Under the pieces are notes generated by a model, which was given only the letters and a program-made list of their open reading frames with translations, made no database searches and was not told where the DNA came from. The position numbers were made by a program, and so were the translations under genes. This document shows, piece after piece, positions 24,900 to 37,355 of a DNA stretch of 64,000 nucleotides. Source of the stretch: Epiperipatus broadwayi (Eukaryota > Onychophora > Udeonychophora > Euonychophora > Peripatidae); contig JAQFVV010000952.1 in NCBI GenBank assembly GCA_028023455.1, forward strand, positions 86,513 to 150,512. The letters run 5' to 3'. The number at the start of each line of letters is the position of its first letter. Positions within the stretch are counted from its first letter, which is position 1.

Positions 24900-26582
24900 G
24901 ATTTATTAAATGTTTGCTATTTTTACTAATGGCTGATAATGACTATTAGCCCACTTTCTAACCTATGCTCCCGGCTATTTTATTTGAGTTCACAAATTTA
25001 TTCATATTAATATTAAAATGTTTTGCTAAAAATCAATAAAAGGAAAATGAATGTGTTCTAATTTAAATATTATACTTTATACTAATATTGAGGGAGGGCA
25101 TGATATTTAGGGTATGAGTAATATAATTTTATAATTGCATTAAGCACATTTATTTTTAAGCATGTTTGATTTTAATCTGACATGATCAGGTCATTACATA
25201 GAGCATTTCTTATATAATTTGGGTTTTATTAATTAAATACAATGATCATTGAATCATCACTTCCTGAATATTGCTGATGCAAGCTGCCTCCTGCTTCGTA
25301 GGCTTGTCATCGGTGATCTTATTGTCATTTTAATTAGATAGGAAAAAATCACTTCCTCCCTTGCTCGTTATTTTATTAAAAACACCAAAAGTTCGTGGCT
25401 ATGTCCCAGCCTGGCTTTTCCAGTATTCCATGGGTTCTTATAGGGCAGAAAAGACTTGTAGAACACAAGCTTCCCATTTCATTTCTTAAATCATTGACAA
25501 GCCATTATATTTCATATTTGTTCTTAATGTTCGTAAGTCGTCAGTTACCATTTATTTCTCAGTTCCAATAAAGCCCAGCTTTCATGCTCATAAATTGTAA
25601 TGAATTGATTTTATTAAGGTCAAACAATTTCATATTCATTTATAATTAAATAAGTTCTTTGTTAAACAGTAAAGTTATGCCCTAAATATTTATCATGCTT
25701 TTCGTGAGTTGATTTATGGATGTGCGAAAATGAATGTAACATCTTTCATTTTAAAATTAGAATCATAATTTATGTCCATGCCAAATACCTTTATTTATCT
25801 TTGTTTACTTGTCCAGGCATAGATATATAATTCTATAATTGCGTATTGGTTATTGTCATATGAGTATGACTGCCATTATTTATTGTAAATTATAACTCCC
25901 GTTTTTAAAGACTAGAAGTAATATATATAATATTAATCATAAACAATTTGAACAAAAATATTTATTATAATTAAACATCTTAAATAACATATTTGATTTT
26001 AACTGTCTTAATTATTTAATAACTATTTTAATATCAATGCTCGCTGTCTGTATTGGCAACCTGAACATACATATATGAATTGGATTTATAAATATCCAGT
26101 CATTTTATTGTACATTAGTAGAGTTAGATCAGGGGTCTTAGAAATCATCATCCATTAAACTAGTTCCTTGGCGCATAGTCATGTGCCGTCGACATATGTT
26201 ATCCATTGATTTGATCTGAACTCGTAAGTTGGGTTTGAATTCAGTTTGGTCTTCGGTTTAATTCTTTGGTTTAACTAGGTTTGAATCTGACCGCATCTTA
26301 GGTTGTTGGGGGTGACGTGTGACTGGTACAATATAAAGGAATTTCTTTTTAATCTACTAAGTTTTACCTCCGTCTCTTAAAGTTTTGTAGCATTAAAATT
26401 TAGATATAAGTATTTAATTTCAGGCTTGATTTTTTTTTAAATGTATTGCTATTCCATCTTAATTGTTCTTGTGTTACTTGGGGAATCAGAAATAGCTTCG
26501 GAATTGTGTCTTAGTTCTATCTCTAGGATTGGTGGGCTTCTTTTACGGATGTCTCAGGATAAGACTCCTGAAATCTACACAT
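24900..26582. other. AT-rich DNA without recognised features
   Basis: If the first-exon candidate at 24.5 kb is real, this would be intron; no acceptor plus open frame stands out. Composition becomes less AT-rich after about 26100. Confidence 0.45.
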
Positions 26583-28600
26583 TGTAACGGTCAGAAAACG
26601 TGTGACTCGTAAACAGTGCAGAATTCGACCACCATACAGAACAGCAGCACCATCGAGGTAGCGAAGCTACCCGTGGTACTGAGTTCGAACATAGTTTATC
26701 GGTTCCACAATACCACCCACAAAACAACACATCTGATGCGACATTAGTAAATATTTCCTTAGGCACGGTGGTCAGGGATATGCAAGAGACTCATGATTTT
26801 ATTCTCGAGTTAGCCAATAAACAAACTAATATTAATTAAACATTCATATTTACATAATCGAGGAAATATTATATAGAATGGGTATCAAATAAATGAAACA
26901 TAAATGCAGACATATAGTTTAAAATTATTTATTAACACATTTTAAGAAGACAATCATTTACTAATAATATTTTGTGGATTTAAAGCTTCAGTAGCGGGAT
27001 TTGCGACATGATTATATTTTAAAGAATACATTTATTTATTTAGACATTATTTTATATTGAGGATTTCAGTAGCGGTATTTCCGATACTGAAATGTTTACA
27101 AAAGGAATTCACTTATTTGAAGGCGTAATCTAGCTACCTAAAATTCTCGAGTAAGTATTTCTAATGCATGCGTGGAGGGATTTATACCTTTGCAATGCAA
27201 GAGTCTAAAGTATGGGTTATAAGAGTAATGGCAGACATATATTTATTTAATTAAAATATTTATTTATAACTAAGGGCAAACATTTATTTGAGAGTGATTT
27301 ATGAAGATAATACAGAGGCGGAGTGATATATAGAATAATAAAATTAAGTAAAGGAAAACGTGGTACGCTTTAGAAAGGCGACATGGGATGGCAGTATATT
27401 GAAACTGCAATGCCGCGAATGGGTTTATAAGAGTGTCGGGCTGGTCTCTGCCTCGGCCCAACGAAGTTAGGGGTCACATAAGCATAACCAGGGACAAGCG
27501 GTCAGTGTCACAGTTTTGCCGGCTGGCTGCATGACGTTGTCAAGTCCTACGGGAGCACCCATTATGCCCGCTTGTGTAGGATGACTGGTGTTAATTTCAA
27601 CCCTGAAGAATCCAGAAATTTCACGGCGGAATGGCTCATCGCGTCTCTACAACGTAACACATGTATACTGTATAAACGATTATGATGAGGTTTAAATAGA
27701 TTTCTGACTCGGCCCTACATTACCAACATTTACTCAAGAACTCTGGCGACTCTCAAAGAAATATGATTTTCTAGAATTATTCATTAGATTTAATAAATAC
27801 AAAACATATATAAACTGGGAGTTATTACAACTAATATGCCAGCCATTTGCGTAGTAGTAGACTCTGCATTACAATAAATGATGCACTGAATGCGTGTCGA
27901 TTTATATGAAAGTGAAGTTATTAAGGAAATAAGAATGTCAGGCTGGTCTCTGCCTCGGCCGGACGAAGTACATATTAATGAAAATGTGACACGCATTCAC
28001 TGTTTCAAACGATCATAGATTTAAACTTTGAAAATTGAGATAATTATGAGCATGCAATAATTAAATAATAAATATAGATAAAATGTAGATTTTAAAAATA
28101 CGCACCCAAGATAGAATGAGGTAAGCTAGATTAGTAGAGAAATTTACACATTAAGTTAATTATTCAGTTTTAGTTATACATATGGTAGTTTTACATTTTA
28201 TGATTTAGATAAGTAGTATGAAGAAGAGCTATAGCATATTATTAGAGTACTCTAGAGTTTGAACACAGAGAGGTACCTGTTTTATAAGAAGTTTTCTGAT
28301 TCCATTAGTTTAGCAGCAAAAGTTCACGAATGGCAAGTCTTTCTTGTATTAAGATATTTCATTTAATTTCATGGCAGCAGCAGCTTTCTCATTCATTTCA
28401 GGCAGCAGATCTTCATGGTGAATTTATAACGGGCAATGGAAAGTTCAGCATCCGATAGGCCATCTCCCGATGGAGAATAATCTAGGTGCTTTACTCGGTC
28501 ATACCTTGGCAGGAACAAATTATTTTATTATTTTTGGAGATTCTCAGTGATCGAGAGCAAAGCTAAAGTTTAAGTGAATGTCTCTAGCAAGTCTAAGATG
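26583..28600 (-). mobile_element. CpG-richer LTR-like block with TGTAACGG terminus
   Basis: The block starts with TGTAACGG at 26583, the same terminus as at 19276, and has an AATAAA-type signal on the minus strand near 26925-26935. It is noticeably richer in GC and CpG than the rest of the window. It contains internal repeats: TTCAGTAGCGG at 26988 and 27066, and a ~35-bp motif at 27433 and 27936 (see separate entry). A hairpin GGTAGC-GAA-GCTACC lies at 26657-26671. Short minus-strand frames run through the GC-richer parts without domains. A large LTR, or an unrecognised non-autonomous element, is the best guess; the right edge is arbitrary. Confidence 0.35.
27433..27970. repeat. Direct repeat of a GC-rich ~35-bp motif, 503 bp apart
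   Basis: GGCTGGTCTCTGCCTCGGCC occurs at 27440-27459 and 27941-27960, within longer matches ending ACGAAGT. The bases between and beyond differ, so a short block is conserved and not a whole repeat unit. In an AT-rich background this GC-rich conservation suggests constraint or recent spread, for example a promoter or packaging sub-repeat of the surrounding element. Confidence 0.75.
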
Positions 28601-28689
28601 GCCTTTTTTTATCTTGATCTTTCACATTTTTGTTAAGGTATTTTTAGGTTCTACTTAATCTGCCCTGAGGATAATCAATGCATTTTGTT

Positions 28690-28901
28690 GGTTTTTAATT
28701 AAAGAAAGCTGCCGTTCTATTGTTTACATTTTACATTTACTAATTACATTTTGGGGAATTTTCTTTAATTAATCTATTATCTATCACTGACCGATGGTTT
28801 TTAATTAAAGAAAGCTGCCGTTCTATTGTTTACATTTTACATTTACTAATTACATTTTGGGGAATTTTCTTTAATTAATCTATTATCTATCACTGACCGA
28901 T
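28690..28901. repeat. Perfect 106-bp tandem duplication
   Basis: The unit from GGTTTTTAATTAAAGAAAGC to CTATCACTGACCGAT occurs at 28690-28795 and again at 28796-28901 with no difference that I could find. It is very recent, polymorphic, or an assembly artefact. Confidence 0.95.
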
Positions 28902-29620
28902 GCTTTTAAATTTCAAAGACAAAAAGGGAACATAAGATTATTTTAACTTTTAATTAAATATTACATCAGATTTTTTTAGAATTATTATTAAACGAAATTT
29001 AAACAAAGCAATAAATACGAACTTTATAATCCAAAATAAATAATTAAAATTATACAAAATTATATAACTAAAAGAAATCTTAATTATATTATTTTATCCC
29101 TATTTATTGCGTTTAATTTGAGATCGAAATGTGTACGTGTTTATGCTGAATTCTACATATATTTATACATTTTAATATTGCTACGCACACAATTCGATAG
29201 CAAAAAGTTTAAATTTGGGCAGGATAGACCGGTCAGTGAGAGACGACAGAAAAAGGTGAAACTTAAGATTCGAATACGAATCTTACTGTTTCAACATCAA
29301 ACATATTATTGACTGGATATAAGATTTATGCTCTGTTACTGAACTTGGATTATGCTTTGCAAATAAGTTCTCTCTTAATTCTACAAAGTTTTAAAGTCGG
29401 AGCACTATCCAGCTCATTTCAAACTACACTCCTCTGCAAATAAAGATATATCTCTGAAAATGTTCGCTAATAAAAGGAGAAAAAAAAAATCACCGAAAAA
29501 CACATTTAGTTAATAATATTGTTTTACTAAGCCTGACTATCTTCTATGCTCAAACCACTACACAGTAAACCTGAGGATGCTGTTGATATAAAAGGTAAGA
29601 AAAAGGGTTTGAATATCAGT
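28902..29620. other. AT-rich DNA without recognised features
   Basis: One 64-codon frame (29118-29312) with a Lys/Arg-rich end is present but has no start or splice context and no domain. Confidence 0.5.
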
Positions 29621-29629
29621 TACAGACTA

Positions 29630-30460
29630 TGTTTTTGAGACATTTATTTTATATAGTATGATGTTTATGAATTGTAATAAACTATACATGCACTTTATGA
29701 ATCTTAATAATAAATGAATACTTTCACTTCCAACACAAGATTAAGTCTTTGCGAAAGAATAAAATGAATCACCTATTCTTTCAACCCAAATGCTTAAGTA
29801 TGGGCAAATCATAAGCACTGGTAATGAAAGCATGAAGATAAAACAATCACTTTAAAATACTTGTTACTATCTGAATGAATGATGCCAGTGAATTCAGACA
29901 TAGTAAAAAGTAATTTAAAGTGATTGGTTTATCTTCACCCTTTCATTTGCAGTGCTTAACATTTGCCCATACTTAAGTGTTTGGGTTAAAAGAATAGGTG
30001 ATTAATTCTATTCTTTCACAAAGACTTTATCTTGCGTTGAAGTGAAAGTATTCATTTATTATTAAAATCCATAAAGCGCATGTAAATTAGCTTGAAAAGC
30101 TGATCTTTAGTTTATTACAATGCATAAACATTGCTTTATAAAATAAATGTCTCATTTACATATGTTTAGTTTCATTTAAGAACGACATATCATAAATTCT
30201 AGAAACTTTCGCTGGTGTCATTCATTCAGACATAGTAAAAAGTAATTTAAAGTGATTGGTTTATCTTCACAATTTCATTTCCAATGCTTAAGATTTGCCC
30301 ATACTTAAGCATTTGAGTTGAAAGAATAGGTGATTCATTCTATTCTTTCGCAAAGACTTTATCTTGTGTTGGAAGTGAAGGTATTCATTTATTATTAAGA
30401 TTCATAAATCAAATGTGAATTAGCTTGAAAAGCTGCTCATTAGTTTATTACAAGACTATG
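29630..30460. repeat. Three-armed fold-back cluster
   Basis: Arm 1 (about 29640-29885) is the reverse complement of arm 2 (about 29905-30170). Arm 3 (about 30223-30455) is a direct copy of arm 2, about 325 bp downstream. Landmarks shared by all three, in the orientation of arms 2 and 3, are GACATAGTAAAAAGTAATTT, TTTGCCCATACTTAAG, AAGAATAGGTGATT and TTCATTTATTATTAA. Arm 1 lacks a 24-bp piece (GCTTGAAAAGCTGATC region) that both other arms carry. No coding capacity. A hairpin-type MITE that has gained an extra arm explains this best. Confidence 0.85.
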
Positions 30461-31055
30461 TTTTTTTAAAAGCATAAAGAAAATATATCTAACTAGCATT
30501 TCCATAATTACACTTCTTTGTTTTTTTCTTTCTACCATCGCTGAATGATTCATTTGTCTCTCTCTCTTCCAAAGTTATTCATTCTATGCTCATTAACTGA
30601 ACTGTAATTTGTGAACTAAGCTGATGATTAGTTGCCGATTTGTAGATGGTGTTAGTACATGGGTACTCTTGGGTAGACCAAGGGGTTATGGATGAACGTC
30701 TTTAGGTGTTAATTGTGTGATTTCTTTGTAAATAATAAATTTTGTTTATTCTTTTGTAAACAATAAATATTTTGTGTTATTAATAACTCCACATAACCCT
30801 TATTATTAGTTGTAAATTCCCCCTTAGAGTCTCGTCTCTCCTTGATGACAGGGCATAAATTAAAAATAAATTCTAGTGAGGTTTGGGGAATAAGTTGCAT
30901 AGTAGTGATCAGAAGGCATGGGTGAGGTTCAAACCCCCTACACCTACATCTCCCAGTTAGGTTAAAGCACCTCTACTTTTCATACCATTATAATATATAT
31001 ATATATCGTGGATTAATAACAATAAAAAAATTTTTTATTATTTCTATCCTTTATG
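30461..31055. other. AT-rich DNA with a (TA)n junction
   Basis: A (TA)n run lies at about 30989-31006. To its left is a short GC-richer stretch (30905-30975), to its right a run leading into the 31 kb direct repeat. No gene seen; the minus-strand 63-codon frame 30709-30900 is unsupported. Confidence 0.5.
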
Positions 31056-31059
31056 GTTT

Positions 31060-32530
31060 TTTAACTAGGTTTAATTTACCTTTATATTCCTTTTAAATAA
31101 TTTTTGGAATAACGTTTGCAGCCCTGTGGTGATGACCAGCTTTTCAAGCAGAGAAGTAGAATACCATTGATAGATGAACTATCAACAGTACCTATAACCA
31201 GATCAAGGTTATACAAAACATGACCTATGATCACATTTTGAGGCTATAGCACTTCTCGATTGCCAGATAAAACACTCTACATCCAAGAATTTTATTTATT
31301 TTGAGTATAAACTCAGGTGCTATCTGACTATATAAGCTATATAGCCAGCATGCTCAGATGGGCCAGGGATCTAGTACTTGAAATATCACATGCACAAAAA
31401 TAATTATACCCTAATTTACTGATGATGCGAGCGAGCGAGCAAGCGAGAGAGAGAGAGAGAGAGAGGGAGAGGGAAAGGGAGGGGGAGAGAGAGAGGGAAA
31501 GGGAGGGGGAGAGAGAGAGAGGGAGAATAGACAGAATAACATTTAGGCAAACATTATTATTTAATTATGAATGAATTATTTAATATAATATAACAATAAA
31601 TTTTACACAAAAAATATATAAATGATGATTTAGGCTATAGTTATAATAGTCCTTTAAAGTTCATTTTATTTAAAATCAGTTATCTATTTAGTTATTTAAA
31701 ATAACTTTGCCTAGGTTTTCATTTGTGTATATTTTCCAATTGGTTGGCTTTTTGGTTCTCCATCGATGGCTTCATGGCTTTCCTTCCAAGTTTTTGTGGA
31801 ACAATGAGAGTATGTGGCAGCATCCATATACAATCTAGGCATTTGTTCAGAGCATGGGGTTCCTGGTGAGACAATCAATTTGCAGAGAACTTTTGGGCCT
31901 GAAGTTCTGTCGATCACTTCTAAATAAATTTAGCATTATATTTTTTCTATATCTGTGGCTTGTGCACTGATGTTGAAGCAGCAGTAATTGCTTGGCTTAC
32001 TATTGCATTTATAGTTTCCCAATATCTGGATCACTGGAGCTATGAATAATGTAAGAATACAAATGAAAACCAGAATGATTCAATGACAAAATGCAGACTA
32101 GACTGATTTACTGATTATAGACCCAACTGATTTATAGATTGCAGACAGATTTGAATTACAGATTGAAGATCAGACTTGAGAGTGGAATGATCTAACAGAT
32201 TGCAGACCTGACTTGCAGACTCAAAAGCAGAATGACTTTGTCATAAAATGCAGACCAGATCATGTCAACTTTATATGCTTTTCCCCCTCATTGCTTTAAC
32301 TTCTTATCATTATTTTAAAGTTTGATCTTAACTGGAATCTGTTTTTTTAATTAATCAATTTTTACATTTGCTTTCATCTAATCTTTTCTTAGATTAATCT
32401 GCTGTTGCTTTTATGACAATCAGTAATCTTATTGGTATCCCAAAAGTTTACTGTCTCTAATTAATTAATGTTATTTTTACTTTATTTTTTCATAAAAATT
32501 TATTTTTTTATTTTTAACTTATAAAAGGAG
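31060..32530. repeat. Diverged ~1.5 kb direct repeat, copy 1
   Basis: It aligns in order with 34690-36170. Shared blocks include AATACCATTGAT, GAGTATAAACTCAGGTGC, CTGACTATATAAGCTATATA, GGCTATAGTTATAATAGTCC, CCTAGGTTTTCATTTGTGTG/A, GATCTAACAGATTGCAGA, TTTACATTTGCTTT and TTTACTGTC(T/A)CTAATTAATT. This copy holds a (GA)n-rich insertion at 31427-31527. On its minus strand a 68-codon frame (31711-31917) is open, while the matching stretch of copy 2 has stops. The pair could be the LTRs of one decayed element (3.6 kb offset) or two insertions of one family. Confidence 0.8.
31427..31527. repeat. (GA)n-type purine microsatellite
   Basis: GAGC units followed by GA and GGGA units, about 100 bp, with a repeated GGGAAAGGGAGGGGGAGAGA sub-block. 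Absent at the matching place in copy 2, so it expanded after the copies diverged or was lost there. Confidence 0.95.
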
Positions 32531-34689
32531 AGAGTAAGTTTTAAATCCTTTTTTCTCTCTCTAATTCTTCTGCCCGCCCCCTTTTTTTAACAAATAGTTT
32601 TATTCTATTTTAAAAGCAAAGTATATGCAAACTTTTTATTTTAGAAATATGTGGTTTAAAATTTACTTGACTAATTATTTCTTCAAGTTTTTTTTCCTAA
32701 ATAAATTTAATCATATATTTTTTTAAAATTATGAAACATGTAATGCTATATATGTGAGTCTGACAACACATATCTCTTGTTATATTATACACACCTCCGT
32801 TTGACAAGTAAAATGTTCCAGTTTGACCCATTTTATGTCTGACAATTTATTTATTTATATTTTTCTAACTTTACCATTTGATTTTTATTTATTTATTTAT
32901 ATATTTTTCTACCATATAAGTTTAGATTTGCTCAAGTTGTCAAGCTACAGAGGGTGACTTTTTTATGCTTCTAATGTCACAGGCTGTAATCTACTTTTGA
33001 TTTCCAATGATTATGTCATATGTGATTGACCTCAAGGAACATGCATTTTTCCAATGCCTACAAAGAAGGTACATGCTGCAAATGGCACAGAACACATCTG
33101 GTTTATATCCGACTTATGCAATAAAAAAACTACTCTAACATAACTTCATTAAAGTATTGGGAAATTTTCTTCTAATAGATTGAATGAGCCCAGAACTTTC
33201 TCCCTTGGGTCTGCATATTAGAAGTACAGGATCACTGTGAGTGGCAGTATTCATCCACTGACCATTCAACTTATGCTAAAAAACAATATGACTTACTTTA
33301 TTTGGTCTTCATCCAAGAAGATATGGTGTCACTGCAAATGTCAGCATTCATCCAGTGATCATTCGGCTTATGTTAAAATGAGATTTATTATAACATGTAG
33401 GGAATTTTCTCGTAACAAACTGATTGGCAGCTTATCTGGATCTATTTTCCAGGACACATATTTTTAAATAAGGGACTGGTACTCTATCCCAGTGTCCCAT
33501 GAGTCCAGAACCTTTCTATTGGAACCTCATCCTATTGGACAATCCCTTCCACTTAGCCCATTATGGGTCTTATGTTCACATGGCGACAGCCTACATTCCT
33601 TCCCTGATCTTTATCTGTACACTCACCCCATAAACCTATCAACCAAAATGCAACCTATACTTACTTGAAATATTATTTTACAAAATTTTTATTTATTCTT
33701 ACTCTAGATTTTTATTTTAATCTTATTTAACTTATTAATTTATATCACCATATATTTGATTCTCTACAAAAAAATATCCTTTTATTATCATATATTTACT
33801 CTATACTTTATTAAATACATATAAGGCTTTAATCTTAATACTATGCACCTTCAATGCTCAATTTTACCACAAAAGGGATCTTAACATGAGATTATGACTT
33901 TATAAAGATAAGAGCGGCTGTCTTATCTTCAACCTACTTTCTAATTATATGGGAAAATCTAAAGCATTTTGATATGAGAGTGTGAAGCTAGTAAATTCTT
34001 TACTAATTAATTTATGTGATGACTATGCACTTAATAAGAATTAATGTATTCTAAACTTTATTATAATATAATTTTCATTCTATTTCCATTTAACTACTCT
34101 TTTACTTCCACTTTCAGTTATTAATTCTCTAAAATATTTTTATTTTATGTATTTTATAATCTTTCCATTATTGACTTTCAAAAAAACATTTTATTTTATT
34201 TGTTCCTAAGTATTTTCAATCAAACGAAGTGTTTGACTAACTATTTTAAATCAAAGGAAGTGTTAGACTAACTCACAACCCCCCTACCCCCTCAGACCTC
34301 TAATTCCCCTGGCTATAAACAACCTCAATAATGAATTCATTTATATCTGGCCACTTTTTTCTCTCTCCTTTTTAATTACATTTTATTTTTAACTATTATT
34401 ATTATATATATATATATATTATAACTATTATTATTATATATATATATATATTATAATTTGCTTGCCTTGGTCCATTTCTCTTCTCACACTGCTTACCAAT
34501 TTTAATGTTTATTATCTATGCAATTTAGATTTTAATTTAAATTTTAGTTTCAATCCTTTTTTAAAAAATTTTAATTATGATTTTACTTTTTTAACTTTGC
34601 TTATATTGGGTCAATTTATGGCACTTTGGCACCCATGTTGGATGGCATTTTAACTGGGACCCTCAAAACAATAAATGTTGTTTAACTGG
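32531..34689. other. Region between the two direct repeats
   Basis: It contains pyrimidine-rich stretches near 32555-32590 and 34275-34380, a two-copy tandem repeat (33233-33380), a GC-richer patch 33470-33640 without a recognised frame, and two near-identical TA-rich units (34390-34422 and 34423-34455). If the flanking repeats are LTRs this would be the internal region, but no gag or pol motif is visible on either strand. Confidence 0.5.
33233..33380. repeat. Partial tandem duplication, ~97-bp period
   Basis: CACTGTGAGTGGCAGTATTC-type sequence at 33233 recurs as CACTGCAAATGTCAGCATTC at 33330, each followed by ATCCA(C/G)TGA(C/T)CATTC and CTTATG(C/T)TAAAA. The copies differ at several positions. 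Confidence 0.8.
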
Positions 34690-36170
34690 GTTTAAATACT
34701 TTTATAAATTTTTGGAATCTAAACTTAATAAATTTAACATTTACTTTAATACTACAGGGATGTACTGATCCTTCAAATGGAAAAATAAAATACCATTGAT
34801 TGATTAACCATCAATGATACCTATAGCAAGATTGAGGCTATATAAAGCATAACCGACTATCACCTTTCCAGGCTATAGGACTTCCCAACTGCTAGATCCA
34901 ATACCTTACATTCAATAATTTTATTTGTTTGAGTATAAACTCAGGTGCCATCTGACTATATAAGCTATATAGCCAGAATACTCAGATGATAGACCACAAA
35001 TCTACTGCTTAAAATATCCCATGGCTAGTCACACTCTGTCTCAGGGTCCAGTGCATTTACTTAAAACATAAAATATCTCTACATTAATTTACTGATAATG
35101 CAGTGACAAAAGAGAGAAAATAGACAAAACAAAAATCAAATATTATTATTTAACTACACATGCATATATTTAACATAATATAACAATAAAGTTTGCACAA
35201 GAAAATATAATTGATGACTTTAGGCTATAGTTATAATAGTCCTTTATTAAAGTTCATTTAAAATCAGGTGTCTGTTTAGTTATTTAAAATAACTTTACCT
35301 AGGTTTTCATTTGTGTGTATTTTTTAAGCAGTTGGCTATTGATTCTCGATCGATGCCATTTGTGGCTTTCCTACCAGGTTTCTCTCAAACAAGAGAGTAT
35401 GTTGCAGTGTCTATTTACAATCTAGGCATTTGTTCAGGATATTGGTTCCACATGAGACAACTGATTTGCAGAGAATTTTTTGGGACTAAATCCTGTCGAT
35501 CAATTCTAAATTGATCTAGAATCACATTTTGCTAGATCCATAGCTTTTGCATTTATGAAGACTGAAGCAGTAATTGACTGGCTTACTACTGCATTTTTAC
35601 ACTTTCTGAATATCTGGAACAATGAATAATGTAAGAGCACAAATGAAGACTGGAATGATTCCCTACATGTTATAATAAATCTCATTTTAGCATAAGCTGA
35701 ATGATCATTGGATGAATACTGCCATTTGCAGTGACACCATATCTTCTTGGATGAAGACCAAATAAAGTAAGTCTTGTATTGTTTTTTAGACTGACTACTG
35801 TTTTATAGATTGCAGACCAGACTTGAGAGGGAAATGATCTAACAGATTGCAGATCCAACTTAGACTGGAGAGCATAATGACTTTGATCATGAAATGCAAA
35901 ACAGACTGATTAACAATAGATTGTTTCAACTTTATATGCTTTTTCCTCATTGTTTTTTTTTTAATTAATCAATTTTTACATTTGCTTTATAATATAATCA
36001 TTTCTTAGATTAATCTACTATCACTTTTATGAGATAGTTTACATGTTTTTCTTTTAATTAATTCAATAAGAAATCTTACTGGCATTCCAAAAGTTTACTG
36101 TCACTAATTAATTAATCTTGTTATTTTTATTTATTTTTTCACAAACATTATTTTTACATATTTAACATAT
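34690..36170. repeat. Diverged ~1.5 kb direct repeat, copy 2
   Basis: Counterpart of 31060-32530, same orientation. It lacks the (GA)n tract of copy 1 and instead carries the inverted insert at 35661-35788. Start and end were set by where the alignment by eye fades, so the limits are good to about 50 bp. Confidence 0.8.
35661..35788 (-). repeat. Inverted ~128-bp insert matching 33276-33412
   Basis: This stretch is the reverse complement of 33276-33412 with only a few mismatches (for example TTACTTTATTTGGTCTTCAT and GATATGGTGTCACTGCAAAT are exact in the other copy). Copy 1 has unrelated sequence at the same place, so the block was added to copy 2. The source lies about 2.3 kb away, between the two direct repeats. 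Confidence 0.85.
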
Positions 36171-37355
36171 CTGGTATGGTTCCAGGTGCCATATTGAATT
36201 TTTTTAAAACTGACCTGAGATACAATTTTTACAATAACTTCAGTTTTAATAATATTAGAGCAAAAAACTTTATATTGATAGAAACTAGAAAAACTAAGGA
36301 AAACAATAAGGCTAAAACAAAGTGATTATAATTTAAAAAATAAGGAAAAAAGAAATTTCAACATCCAACATAATTATTTCTTTATTGTTTGTTCATAATT
36401 TCTAATTTATCATTAACTAAATTTAAATTACATCTTCACTGATAATTCCTTTGTATTTCTCACAAAATTATCTTTCAAACAATATATAATACTCCTTACC
36501 TGAAATAATCTATAGTTTCAGAATCTCCAAAAATATTTGCATAAGAATTCTTCATTTTTATCTTGTACCTCAAAAGTTGACAAATCTCAAAGGCATATAT
36601 AAGTAAAAAAAAAATTCATCCTAATAAAAGATACAAAACATATCATTTCCAGGTGGTTATGCATTTGTCATTATAGCAATTAGCTTCTTGTCTATCTAAA
36701 ACTAGAAATTGTAGGCTACTGTCTGTATCACTGATAAAATGAGTTTTAACTATTCATTTTATATTTTTTGTGTACATCAGCGATGTTTATATTCTATATG
36801 CACACCAGTGATGTTATCTTGGTTATATTTATTGTCCCACAGAGATATAATTTATTTGCATATAGCTCATTTTCTAGCTATAGACTTGAAAATAATATAT
36901 GCAAGATGTGGCAAAACTACTGACTCCACAGCATGAGTATCAAAACATAGGCAGAAATCACAATTTGATTATTTGCCTGCATACAATCCCATGTGGTATA
37001 TGCACAACCATTGTGGATACCACTATACACATACCATTTGAAATCTCTCTTTATTGGTTTTAAGTGTTTATATTTTCACATAGCACTATGCCAAGTAAAT
37101 TTTGTGATTGATTTATCAACTGCAACCTTTCTGTACATTAGATTATCAGTTTTTAAAATTTACATTGCACTGCTCTATATATGTAAACCATTACTTGTCA
37201 TACAAATACGATGCAAAAACAAACACAAACACACTAATACAAATATAAACATATACTTTTTGAGAATCACTAGGTTTATATTCAAAATTACACTATACAA
37301 AAATTTAAAATATTAAAAATTAAAATTAATAATTCCGCAAAACAACTTTTATTAT
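36171..37355. other. AT-rich DNA without recognised features
   Basis: Two plus-strand frames (65 and 107 codons, 36739-36936 and 36993-37316) are Tyr/Ile/Cys-rich readings of AT-rich DNA without domains. Nothing else seen. Confidence 0.5.

Noticed and set aside
34390-34455. Two TA-rich units as an LTR boundary
   Set aside because: They are a simple local duplication of TTATTATTATATATATATAT-type sequence with no TGTAAC or GTTACA end on either side.
36739-37316. Plus-strand frames of 65 and 107 codons
   Set aside because: Composition follows the AT-rich DNA; no domain, start context or splice signals.
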